Assembly: GCA_023422955.1 (NCBI GenBank)
Contig: JAFAGG010000097.1
Coordinates: 1 to 41,882 of the forward strand
Origin: Pseudomonadota bacterium
GTDB lineage: Bacteria; Pseudomonadota; Gammaproteobacteria; Burkholderiales; Burkholderiaceae_D
DNA: 41,882 nucleotides
Direction of reading: 5' to 3'
The notes beneath the pieces are model-generated. The model saw only the letters and a program-made list of their open reading frames with translations, made no database searches and had not been told where the DNA came from. Both the position numbers and the translations under genes were made by a program. Below are positions 17,240-25,158 of the stretch, in pieces (the stretch's first letter is position 1; each line of letters opens with the position of its first letter).

Positions 17240-18199
17240 ATGTTAAGCCGCACAGCCGACCACTTGTTCTGGATGGCGCGTTACGTGGAACGCGCAGAAA
17301 ACACCGCGCGCATGCTGAACGTGAACGTGGAAACCACACTGCTGCCGCAGCCCGCCACGTCCATAGAACAGATGTGGCGCGCCACGCTCAGCATCTCGGA
17401 ACTGCAGGATCTGTTCGAAGCAAAAGACCGCCCGGTCAACCAGAGGGAAGTGCTGGATTTCATGGTGCGCGACCCGGACAATCCTTCGTCGATTGCCTCC
17501 TGCCTGCATCATGCCCGCGAGAATGCCAGGGCGGTGCGCGGGGCGCTGACGTCCGAAGTCTGGGAAGTCCACAATGCGACCTGGCTCAAACTGAACGAGT
17601 ACCTGCAAAGCGGTCTCTACTCCCATGACCCGGGCCAGTTCTTCGAGTGGGTGAAGTACCGCTCGCACCTGTCGCGCGGCGTGACACTGGGCACCATGCT
17701 GAAAGACGAATCGCTGCACTTCCTGCGACTCGGCACTTTCCTGGAACGCGCCGACAATACCGCGCGCCTGATCGACGTGAAGTTTCACGGCATGCGCTAC
17801 ACCATCGCGGACCTGGAAGCGCAGGAATCCACGCCGGTAGACTTCTATTACTGGACTTCGCTGCTGCGCTCGGTGTCGGCGTTTGAAATTTACCGCAAGG
17901 TCTACCGCGCCGTGATCACGCCGCATCGCGTGGCGGAACTGCTGATGCTGGATCCGGAGATGCCGCGTTCGCTGATCGCCTGCCTGGAAGAAGTCGTCGA
18001 CAACCTTTCCCGCATTTCCAATAACAGCTCACGCGACACCGAGCGCCTGGCAGGCAAGCTGCATGCCGAACTCAAGTTCGCCAGCATAGAGGAAATCCTC
18101 GAAGCCGGACTGCATGAATACCTGGACCGCTTCCTGGAAAAGATTTACGAAGTCGGCAACGGCGTCACCCGCAACTTCCTGATGCCCCTGACCGCATGA
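17240..18199 (+). CDS. Alpha-E domain protein
   Basis: The 319-aa, almost wholly alpha-helical protein shows the alpha-E signature at its N-terminus (LSRTADHLFWMARYVERAEN). The motif recurs in the middle, around residue 160, as LGTFLERADNTARLIDV. The family has no proven activity. It nearly always sits beside the circularly permuted ATP-grasp protein and a transglutaminase-like protein, and a helical partner or peptide-handling role has been predicted. I chose ATG 17240, which has a strong GGAGG at 17229-17233 and starts 1 bp after the upstream stop. The longer frame from 17201 overlaps the ATP-grasp gene. Confidence 0.92.
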   Translation: MLSRTADHLFWMARYVERAENTARMLNVNVETTLLPQPATSIEQMWRATLSISELQDLFEAKDRPVNQREVLDFMVRDPDNPSSIASCLHHARENARAVRGALTSEVWEVHNATWLKLNEYLQSGLYSHDPGQFFEWVKYRSHLSRGVTLGTMLKDESLHFLRLGTFLERADNTARLIDVKFHGMRYTIADLEAQESTPVDFYYWTSLLRSVSAFEIYRKVYRAVITPHRVAELLMLDPEMPRSLIACLEEVVDNLSRISNNSSRDTERLAGKLHAELKFASIEEILEAGLHEYLDRFLEKIYEVGNGVTRNFLMPLTA

Positions 18200-18230
18200 A
18201 TCACGATTGAATCACCCCTGAGTCCGCATC

Positions 18231-19079
18231 ATGATACTGAGCATCCGCCACGAAACAACTTACCGCTACACCGAACCGGTCGGCTATTCGATTCAGCACC
18301 TGCGGCTGACGCCGCGCGCCGAACCGCATCAGCATGTGCTGCACTGGAACATCGACGTCGCTGCGGCCAAGCAGCCGCTGGTCGATGCCTACGGCAATGC
18401 CAGCCATATCGTCACCTACACGCAGCCGCACACGGAAATCCGCATCATCGTCGCCGGCAAGGTCGATATCTCCGCGCCGGAAAACGGACGTATCATTGAT
18501 GACGGCGCACTGTCGCCACTGGTCTTTACCGTGCCCACGCACCTGACCCAGCCTGATGAAGCCATCCTGGCCTTGTCGGCGCGTACCCTGACTGCCTCGC
18601 CGCGCGGCAGCGATTTAATCAGTCTTGCAGAAACCATCAACAATTCCATCACCTACGAAACCGGTGCCACCGCCGTCACCAGTACCGCCGCCGAAGCGCT
18701 GCAACTCGGGCGCGGCGTCTGCCAGGATCATGCGCACCTGTTTATCGCCTGCTGCCATGCGGCCGGCGTACCGGCACGTTATGTTTCCGGCTACATCGAC
18801 ACTGGTATGACGAACCGCGCGGAAAGCCATGCCTGGGTGGATGTCTGGCTGGAAGAAAATGGCGAAGCGGGCTGGATCAGCATCGATGTCACCCATGCCG
18901 CCTACCAGGACGACCACCTGTGCCGACTGGCAGTCGGTCGCGACTATGAATCCGCCGCCCCGGTACGCGGCGTGCGCCTGTCAGGCGGCGAAGAATCGAT
19001 GACGGTCGATGTGCGGGTCGCCTCTTCCTTGCATTTGTATTCACAGGCGCAGTCACAGGCATACGGACATTCGCAGTAA
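18231..19079 (+). CDS. Transglutaminase-like cysteine protease family protein
   Basis: This 282-aa protein has the bacterial transglutaminase N-terminal domain (ILSIRHETTYRYTEPV...LRLTPR) followed by the papain-like core. The catalytic triad is visible as Cys164 (GRGVCQDHAH), His200 (ESHAWVDVW) and Asp219 (ISIDVTH). Bacterial members are thought to act more often as proteases or amidases than as crosslinkers. There is no signal peptide, so it should act in the cytoplasm together with its operon partners. In the Anbu context it may process the peptide or amide made by the ATP-grasp protein (inference). It starts 31 bp after the alpha-E gene. Confidence 0.92.
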   Translation: MILSIRHETTYRYTEPVGYSIQHLRLTPRAEPHQHVLHWNIDVAAAKQPLVDAYGNASHIVTYTQPHTEIRIIVAGKVDISAPENGRIIDDGALSPLVFTVPTHLTQPDEAILALSARTLTASPRGSDLISLAETINNSITYETGATAVTSTAAEALQLGRGVCQDHAHLFIACCHAAGVPARYVSGYIDTGMTNRAESHAWVDVWLEENGEAGWISIDVTHAAYQDDHLCRLAVGRDYESAAPVRGVRLSGGEESMTVDVRVASSLHLYSQAQSQAYGHSQ

Positions 19080-19188
19080 GCGCTACCGAAGCATTATCAA
19101 TTTGCGGCGTTGCCGCGGATTGAGCGCCTCGCCCCGTTCCGCCGGCATCGCAGTACAATGCGATCTTGTTTTTCAGAAATTTCGCATC

Positions 19189-20061
19189 ATGACTTGTTGC
19201 ATCGCCATCCGCCTGGACTCCGGCCTTGTCTTCCTGGCAGACTCCCGCACCAATGCCGGCGTGGACAATGTCAGCACTTTCCGCAAGCTGCGCGTATTTG
19301 AAAAAACCGGCGACCGCGTGATCGTGCTGATGTCGGCAGGCAACCTGTCGATTTCGCAATCGGTGCTGCAAATGCTGAGCGAACAGATCGCGAAGCAGGC
19401 GCTGCATATCTGGTCCGCGCATTCGATGTATCAGGTCGCCGAACTCGTCGGCCAGGCCGTGCGCGATGTCCATCGCCGCGATGCGCAAACGCTGGAGCAA
19501 TTCAATATCGATTTCAACACTAGCCTGCTGGTGGGCGGCCAGATCGGCGACGAACCCTGCCGCCTGTTCAACATCTACTCAGCCGGCAATTTTATCGAAG
19601 CCTCAGAAGAAAACCCCTACTTCCACATCGGCGAAGGCAAGTTCGCCAAACCCTTCCTGACCACCCTGCTCGGCTCTTCCCACGACCTGGATGAAGCCAC
19701 CAAGAGCGCACTGATCGCGATGGACGCCACGCTTCGCCTGAATGTTTCGGTCGGCATGCCGCTGGATTTGATGGTGTATGAAGCAGGCTCTTTGGCGGTC
19801 ACGTGCTACAAGCGCATGGAAGAAAACGATGCCTACTTTCAGAACCTGCGTAAAAAATGGGCAGAACTGATGAAGGCATCGCGGGCACAAGTGGAAGGTC
19901 CGGACTGGACTGAAGGCAAGGCTGTTACGGATACGCTGCCGACTGCAGCTTCAGAGGCTGCACCGTTGCGGATACTACCACCGCCTGAAGCCGTGCTCAT
20001 CAAAGAAAAGTCGCTGGACCAGATGGCGGCGCAGAATGCTGCGCTTGCCGTCTCCAAATAA
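19189..20061 (+). CDS. Anbu-type proteasome-homologue peptidase
   Basis: The 290-aa protein is a proteasome beta-subunit-like N-terminal nucleophile hydrolase of the Anbu group (also called BPH). After removal of Met1, Thr2 becomes the nucleophile (MTCCIAIRLDSGLVFLADSRTN, with the Asp and Ser/Arg of the active site nearby). GNLSISQSVLQML and NTSLLVGGQIGDEPCRLFNIYSAGNF match the beta-sandwich core. The C-terminal 60 residues are a variable, probably disordered tail. Anbu is known to form ring or lock-washer assemblies, with weak or unknown protease activity. The ATG at 19189 exposes Thr, which fixes the start. A 109-bp gap precedes it; TACAAT at 19154-19159 could be a -10 box for a second promoter, but no -35 fits. 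Confidence 0.9.
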   Translation: MTCCIAIRLDSGLVFLADSRTNAGVDNVSTFRKLRVFEKTGDRVIVLMSAGNLSISQSVLQMLSEQIAKQALHIWSAHSMYQVAELVGQAVRDVHRRDAQTLEQFNIDFNTSLLVGGQIGDEPCRLFNIYSAGNFIEASEENPYFHIGEGKFAKPFLTTLLGSSHDLDEATKSALIAMDATLRLNVSVGMPLDLMVYEAGSLAVTCYKRMEENDAYFQNLRKKWAELMKASRAQVEGPDWTEGKAVTDTLPTAASEAAPLRILPPPEAVLIKEKSLDQMAAQNAALAVSK

Positions 20062-20479
20062 GGATAAAGATCTGCGGACTGTTAATCCGTAAAAAATCCC
20101 AACCTATAAAGACTTTCTGACCACGCCTTAACAGCCGGCTAGCAATGAGAGTGCAAGGTGCCATGCGCCCTCTATCTATCCACAACTACTCTTCAAGCAG
20201 CTCAACTGGAAAAAGGCAGTCACTGCATCCACAACACTCATTCAATTGGTGATGGCATATGGTATCTTTAGCCGCCATCGCGCCCATGGGCAGGAGGAAG
20301 GGGAGTTGAGGGCACAAAAAAGACCGGGCATTGTTAATAAAACGCTCTTGGACATTGCCATACTCACGAATCCTCGGCTGGACTGCTCGCTTTTGCTCGA
20401 TAGACCCCGATGCAAAAAAAGCCGTGTCTTTTTCACCGAACTATCTACCAACAATTAAACAGCTAAGAAGGCGTGCTTC
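20062..20479. other. Intergenic region before the diguanylate cyclase
   Basis: This 418-bp stretch lies between Anbu and the GGDEF gene on the same strand. It is more AT-rich than the genes around it. A 70-codon ORF at 20246-20458 has no family likeness or good ribosome binding site, and I do not call it. A weak hairpin just after Anbu (near 20075-20092) precedes a run of six A, but on the plus strand it gives no U-tract. I could not assign a promoter. Confidence 0.4.
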
Positions 20480-21382
20480 ATGATCAATCTCGAACAGATG
20501 AGCTTAATTCTTGAGGCATTGCCCGATCCCGCTTTCATTCTGTCCCGCAGTGGAAAATACGTTGCGGTCTTCGGTGGCCGTGATACCCGCTATTACCATG
20601 ATGGGACCGGCCTTGTGGGTCTGTATATTACGGACGTGATCAAGCAGGAGAAGGCAAACTGGTTTCTCAAACAGATTGCCAGGGCGCTGGAGTCTCGAAA
20701 ACTGCTAGTCGAAGAGTACGAGCTGAGCAACAAGGATGTAAAAGGTCTGGACGATGACGGCCCTAAGGACCCGATCTGGTTTGAAGGGCGCATCCAGGCC
20801 CTGAGTTTTTTAGTGGACGATGAAGAGGTGGTACTTTGGGTCGCCAGCAATATTTCAGAGCGACATATCCTGGAAGGCAAGCTGAGGGAGCTAAGCGATA
20901 CCGATCAGCTGACCGGCCTCTTCAACCGAAGAAAACTCGAGCATGACCTGGCATTTCACTATGACTCATTGATACGGTATTCCGTGCCGACCTCCATCCT
21001 GATGTTCGACCTGGACAACCTCAAGAAAATCAATGACACCAAGGGGCATTACGCAGGGGATGAAATGATCCAAGCTGTTGCCGGCATTTGTCGTACAGCG
21101 CTCCGAAAAACGGATACCGCATGCCGCTTCGGTGGCGATGAATTTGTAGTTGCTCTGCCCAATACCGGACGCGAACAGGCCATGCAGTTCGCCAGGCGTT
21201 TACATGGCAGCTTCAGAAAAGGGCTAAGCCAGTTTTCAGTGGAAGGCATTGACGTTACAGCGAGCATTGGTGTGACAACCATGATTCCGGAAGATCGCTC
21301 ATACGAGGACACCCTCAAACGAGCGGATCGTGCCCTGTATCAAGCCAAAAGCATGGGTAAAGACACGATTGTGGCGGCCTGA
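20480..21382 (+). CDS. PAS-GGDEF diguanylate cyclase
   Basis: The 300-aa cytoplasmic protein makes c-di-GMP from two GTP. Residues 1 to about 130 form a PAS-like sensor (LILEALPDPAFILSRSGKYVAVFGGRD, ending LWVASNISERHILEGKLRELS). Residues 135-300 are the GGDEF domain, opening with DQLTGLFNRRKLE. The active-site motif GGDEF is at 218-222 and the product-inhibition site RxxD is intact at 209-212 (RKTD), five residues before it. There is no membrane segment. It converges on the PhnD-like/GGDEF-EAL pair, so c-di-GMP synthesis and breakdown genes sit together here. The PAS ligand is unknown. Confidence 0.93.
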   Translation: MINLEQMSLILEALPDPAFILSRSGKYVAVFGGRDTRYYHDGTGLVGLYITDVIKQEKANWFLKQIARALESRKLLVEEYELSNKDVKGLDDDGPKDPIWFEGRIQALSFLVDDEEVVLWVASNISERHILEGKLRELSDTDQLTGLFNRRKLEHDLAFHYDSLIRYSVPTSILMFDLDNLKKINDTKGHYAGDEMIQAVAGICRTALRKTDTACRFGGDEFVVALPNTGREQAMQFARRLHGSFRKGLSQFSVEGIDVTASIGVTTMIPEDRSYEDTLKRADRALYQAKSMGKDTIVAA

Positions 21383-21485
21383 CGCAAGGGGGTTTTCGGG
21401 CTTGCTTCGCCTTCACCCTCGTTCTGGCAGGTTCATCTGAATAGCGGTTCTTCTTGGCTGATCGCAGACTATGCACTAGGGGCTG

Positions 21486-22382
21486 TCAGGGATTAGCCGC
21501 ATCCCTGATGATCTGGTAATCACTATCCTTCACAGGAAAAAAGGAAGTCGCTCTCAAATTCTTCAACACGGCCTGGCTGTTGCTGCCCATCTGGTTGAGA
21601 AAGACGGTCCTGATTTTTTCCTGGATATCCTTGCAGAGCTGGCCGCGCAGCACGAAGGGGTCGCGCGGTATCAGGCCGGAGCGCCACAGCACCTTGAGAT
21701 CGTCAAGCTTCACCCTACCCGATTCCACCAGCGTCGATACGTGCGAACTTGAAACGAAGGCGGCATCGACATCGCTGTTCGTCACCAGCATGATGGATTT
21801 GTCGTGGCTGCCTGAATAAACGGCGCGTCCAAAAAACTGTTCCAGCGGTGCGCCCGATTCCCTTTTCACCATGCGCCGGGGTATCACTGCGCCGGACGTG
21901 CTGTCCGGATCTACCAGTGCGATCGTCTTTCCGCGCAGCGAGGATAAGTTGTCGTAGGTGTCGTCTGAGCGCGTAAGGAGCAAGGAGTAATAGGAAGCGC
22001 CTTCCTGCTTGAAGATATCCGCAGTTCTCGCATAGGTGGCAAATGCCGTGATGGCCGGGTCCTGCTTCTTGGCTGCGACATAAGCCGCCGGACCGAGCCT
22101 GGCCAGATCGACGGCGCCGGATAGCAAACCTTCCACCACGGCCCCGTAGGAGCTGGGCGTAATGGCGACGACGGGCATCTTGAGCGCCCGTTCGAGGTTG
22201 CGGAACAGGGGCTGCAGATCGGCGATGTCTTTTGCCACATCGCCTTGCGGCACCAGTGAAAAGCGCAGCTGCGCAGGACGTTCGCAACTGTTGGCGAGCA
22301 GATCGCCGGACACAAGCAAGCAGGAGAGCGCGACAAGGAAGGAGTACAGGAATCTAGGCAGTGCGGAGGTCATGCGTATCAT
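21486..22382 (-). CDS. PhnD-like periplasmic substrate-binding protein
   Basis: This 298-aa product has a signal peptide (ALPRFLYSFLVALSCLLVSG, cut near LLA) and the phosphate/phosphite/phosphonate-type binding-protein fold. Typical segments are LRFSLVPQGD, FRNLERALKMPVVAITPSSYGAVVEGLLSGAVDLARLGPAAYV in overlapping form, LRGKTIALVDPDSTSGAVIPRR and VDAAFVSSSHV. No permease or ATPase is nearby. It overlaps the 3' end of the GGDEF-EAL gene by 29 bp, so the two are probably translated together and the protein may feed ligand information to that sensor (inference). Start choice is uncertain: ATG 22382, ATG 22373 or TTG 22391, none with a good ribosome binding site. Confidence 0.85.
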   Translation of the reverse strand: MIRMTSALPRFLYSFLVALSCLLVSGDLLANSCERPAQLRFSLVPQGDVAKDIADLQPLFRNLERALKMPVVAITPSSYGAVVEGLLSGAVDLARLGPAAYVAAKKQDPAITAFATYARTADIFKQEGASYYSLLLTRSDDTYDNLSSLRGKTIALVDPDSTSGAVIPRRMVKRESGAPLEQFFGRAVYSGSHDKSIMLVTNSDVDAAFVSSSHVSTLVESGRVKLDDLKVLWRSGLIPRDPFVLRGQLCKDIQEKIRTVFLNQMGSNSQAVLKNLRATSFFPVKDSDYQIIRDAANP

Positions 22383-24801
22383 CGTTGGCAAACATAATAT
22401 TCTTTTCCGGGTAAACCATGCCTTCTCTCAAGATGGCGACGATATCCACGGCGGGCAGAGGCTTCTGGAAGTAGTATCCCTGGACCTGGTCGCAACCGGC
22501 GGTCTTCAGATGCACGACCTGCTCTTTCGTTTCCACTCCTTCGGCCACGACAACCAGTCCCAGGTTATGGGCCAGCGAGATGGTGTAGGCAACGATCATC
22601 GCATCATCCACATCGTTGCGAAGATCGGTGATGAAGGACTTGTCTATTTTTACCGCATAGATGGGCAGTCTCTTCAAATTGCTCAGGCCTGAAAAACCCG
22701 TTCCATAATCGTCGATGGAAATACGAATCCCGGCATCATGCAGGCGATCAAGCAATTCTCGCGCAGTGTCCATGTCTTCAATCAGGCATGACTCGGTTAT
22801 TTCGATTTCCAGCTTTTCCGCGGGTATCCCGTGCGTCTGCATCGCCGTGCAAAACATATCGATGAGGGTATCGTCCCGCAATTGCTTGGCCGAGATGTTG
22901 ATGGCGACCGGCGGTACTGCCAGCCCTTGCCTCTCCCATTCGGCGATCTGCCTGCATGCTTCATCGATGATCCAGGCGCCGAGAGGATCGATCAGGTCGT
23001 TGCGTTCCGCCAGACCGATGAACTCGCCCGGCGAGAGCAGCCCATGCTTGGGATGCTGCCATCTCACCAGCGCTTCAAGACCGCACACCTCGAACGTCTG
23101 CAGATTGATTTTTGGCTGGTAGTAAAGGCGGAATTCATTTTCCTTGATGGCCGTTCGGAATCGTGAAAGAAGATCGAGGTGGCGCTCGGCCAGGCCTTGC
23201 AGCATCGCGTCATAGAAGCAGTACTTCCCTGCTCCCCTGGATTTCGCCTGGTACATCGCCGCATCCGCATGCAGCAGCAACATGTCGATGTTGGCGCCGT
23301 CGCGCGGATAACGGGCGATGCCTATGCTGGTGCTGATTTCCACGTCATGGCCGTTCAGGTTCTTGTAGGGCTCGGAAATGGCAGCGATGATTTTTTCGGC
23401 GATATCGGAGATATGCTTTTCCGAGCGCATTTCGGAAAGCAGCACGACGAATTCATCGCCGCCCAGGCGTGAAACCAGGTCGTAGGAACGCACCGACTGG
23501 CGCAAACGCTGCGCAACCGCTTGCAGCAGCAAGTCGCCGACTGCGTGGCCGAGCGTGTCGTTGATCAGCTTGAACTTGTTAAGGTCCAGGAAAAGCAGCG
23601 CATAGACATTACGGCTGCGCTTGGCACGCGATAGCTCGGCGCGTGCCAGTTCGTTGAACAGCATGCGGTTGGGTATGCCGGTCAGGTAATCATGAGAAGC
23701 CAGCTGGTAAGCGCGGCTTTTTTCGCTCTCCAGTGCGCCGATCAGCTTTTTCTTTTCTCTTTCCGACCTGGTCACGGTCAGCAGCAATTTCTGCTGACGC
23801 CGTATCAGTGCTGCCAGACCGCTCAGCATCAGCATCACGATGGCGGAGAAAATCGTCGCCCACACCACGTAGCTTTGCCGGCGCTGATAGAAATTTTTCA
23901 GTACGCCATCCTTATGCCGGATGACCGTAACGGCAAGCGGGTAATAGCCGACGAACTGGAAGCTGCCAATATCCTGGAGCTTCCCATCGGATTGGCGCGG
24001 CAGGATGACACCGGCGGGAAAGTCGCTGGAAAGCAGCCCGCCGTATGCCGCACCCGAGAAATTGGGGCCGGTACTCAAGGTCGACTCGCTCAGCTCCACC
24101 AGCTGAACGCCGCGATTGGTGAAGATGCCCAGGCTGCCGCTTTCACCCAGGTCCAGGCCCTGATACAGCTGAAGAAAATAGCCAAGATCCAAGACGGCGG
24201 CCAGAAAGCCTATGCGTTCCCCCGTGCTTGAATTGACCGGCAAGGCGATGGGAACGCGCCACGCAGCAGTGCCGTCTCCCGTTTTTCCTATGACCATCGC
24301 CATGCCGGCAGGATCATCGGCGTTTCTTAGCTGCTCTACTACGGGTTGCATTTCCGGCTCGCTCGGCCGGGAAGCGGAAGAGAACAGCAATTCGCCATGC
24401 AAGTCGAAAACCGCGATTCTCAGGTAAGTACGGTCACCGGTCAGGCCAGGCTTAAGCACCGACGGCGGCACGTTTCGCGCCTCCAGGTAACTGGCGCTGA
24501 CCTGCGCATACAACTCTGCCCTGTTCAGGATCTGTTCCAGGTTGAGCGCAATGATGTTTGACAGGTTGCGGCTATCGGCAATGGCCGCTTCGAATACGAT
24601 CTGCTTCTCAAGGCGGATACGGCTATAGGTGAAAGTCCAGATGAAGGCCAGGAATATGACGGCCGCCAGCAAGACGGCCGGCCGCAAGTACCTTCGTATG
24701 AAAGCGTCCCTTAGCCCTGCGAATCGCAGTAGCCACCTGGCCGCGCTTTCCGAATTTCTCAGCTGTATCAAGTCGCTCTTGTCATGTTCTGAAAGAGCCA
24801 C
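22354..24801 (-). CDS. Membrane-bound GGDEF-EAL c-di-GMP enzyme
   Basis: The 815-aa protein has a transmembrane helix near residues 40-58 and a periplasmic sensor region of about 250 residues (Cache-like, with DLHGELLFSS and RIGFLAAVLDLGYFLQLY). A second helix near 310-335 is followed by a GGDEF and then an EAL domain. GGDEF is intact at 447-451 with an RxxD inhibition site (RSYD) just before it. The EAL motif is at Glu576-Leu578 and the catalytic DDYGTG and KIDKSFI segments are present. Both synthesis and hydrolysis of c-di-GMP are therefore possible; the net direction cannot be told from sequence. It is followed by the overlapping PhnD-like gene. Confidence 0.95.
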   Translation of the reverse strand: MALSEHDKSDLIQLRNSESAARWLLRFAGLRDAFIRRYLRPAVLLAAVIFLAFIWTFTYSRIRLEKQIVFEAAIADSRNLSNIIALNLEQILNRAELYAQVSASYLEARNVPPSVLKPGLTGDRTYLRIAVFDLHGELLFSSASRPSEPEMQPVVEQLRNADDPAGMAMVIGKTGDGTAAWRVPIALPVNSSTGERIGFLAAVLDLGYFLQLYQGLDLGESGSLGIFTNRGVQLVELSESTLSTGPNFSGAAYGGLLSSDFPAGVILPRQSDGKLQDIGSFQFVGYYPLAVTVIRHKDGVLKNFYQRRQSYVVWATIFSAIVMLMLSGLAALIRRQQKLLLTVTRSEREKKKLIGALESEKSRAYQLASHDYLTGIPNRMLFNELARAELSRAKRSRNVYALLFLDLNKFKLINDTLGHAVGDLLLQAVAQRLRQSVRSYDLVSRLGGDEFVVLLSEMRSEKHISDIAEKIIAAISEPYKNLNGHDVEISTSIGIARYPRDGANIDMLLLHADAAMYQAKSRGAGKYCFYDAMLQGLAERHLDLLSRFRTAIKENEFRLYYQPKINLQTFEVCGLEALVRWQHPKHGLLSPGEFIGLAERNDLIDPLGAWIIDEACRQIAEWERQGLAVPPVAINISAKQLRDDTLIDMFCTAMQTHGIPAEKLEIEITESCLIEDMDTARELLDRLHDAGIRISIDDYGTGFSGLSNLKRLPIYAVKIDKSFITDLRNDVDDAMIVAYTISLAHNLGLVVVAEGVETKEQVVHLKTAGCDQVQGYYFQKPLPAVDIVAILREGMVYPEKNIMFANDDTHDLRTA

Positions 24802-24990
24802 AGTCTAAGGCGCCCTTGTTACCGGTTTATGACCGGATTTACAACCGCCACTATCGACTGGTTTGCTATCAGAGATTTTCAGTCGGAGAGAAAAAACAGA
24901 TCGCAATGTCATGCCATGGAAACAATTGCGCTTTATAGTGCTAGCGCGCAGGAATAGGCAGGAGCGGCTTTGCAGGAGCAACAGGAAGCG

Positions 24991-25146
24991 ATGTACAGAA
25001 TCGTTTTTTATTCGGTGACTTCCGACAGAAGCGGGCTGGTCGTGGAGAAAGGTCCCATGCACCCCAGCAAGGAGATTGCTCTGCAATGGGTAGCCTACTT
25101 CGAAAAACTAGGCTATCAGGCTCACATGAAAGTCGAACAGGTATGA
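24991..25146 (+). CDS. Small hypothetical protein, 51 aa
   Basis: This short plus-strand ORF encodes 51 residues, starting MYRIVFYSVTSDRSG and ending AHMKVEQV. It reads as a compact beta-alpha-type cytoplasmic protein: an N-terminal strand RIVFYSV, a helix EIALQWVAYFEKLGY and a C-terminal strand. An AGGAG (24974-24978) and AGGAAG (24983-24988) precede the ATG. The codons fit the neighbours, and the ORF ends 5 bp before the stop of the convergent metallopeptidase gene, with a perfect hairpin over both stops. I do not recognise the family. It is divergent from the GGDEF-EAL gene across 189 bp. Confidence 0.65.
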   Translation: MYRIVFYSVTSDRSGLVVEKGPMHPSKEIALQWVAYFEKLGYQAHMKVEQV

Positions 25147-25158
25147 GCGTCTCATACC
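25140..25158. terminator. Hairpin across two convergent stop codons
   Basis: GGTATGAG (25140-25147) and CTCATACC (25151-25158) form a perfect 8-bp stem with a 3-nt loop. Each arm contains a TGA stop: 25144-25146 for the small ORF and, on the other strand, 25152-25154 for the metallopeptidase. It may act as a two-way transcript end, though neither side has a U-tract, so the terminator label is tentative. Confidence 0.5.

Noticed and set aside
20246..20458. 70-codon ORF before the diguanylate cyclase
   Set aside because: No convincing ribosome binding site, odd composition and no family likeness; likely chance in an AT-richer gap.
24805..25086. 93-codon minus-strand ORF overlapping the small ORF
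   Set aside because: It lacks a ribosome binding site and a protein-like pattern; the plus-strand 51-codon ORF explains the region better.
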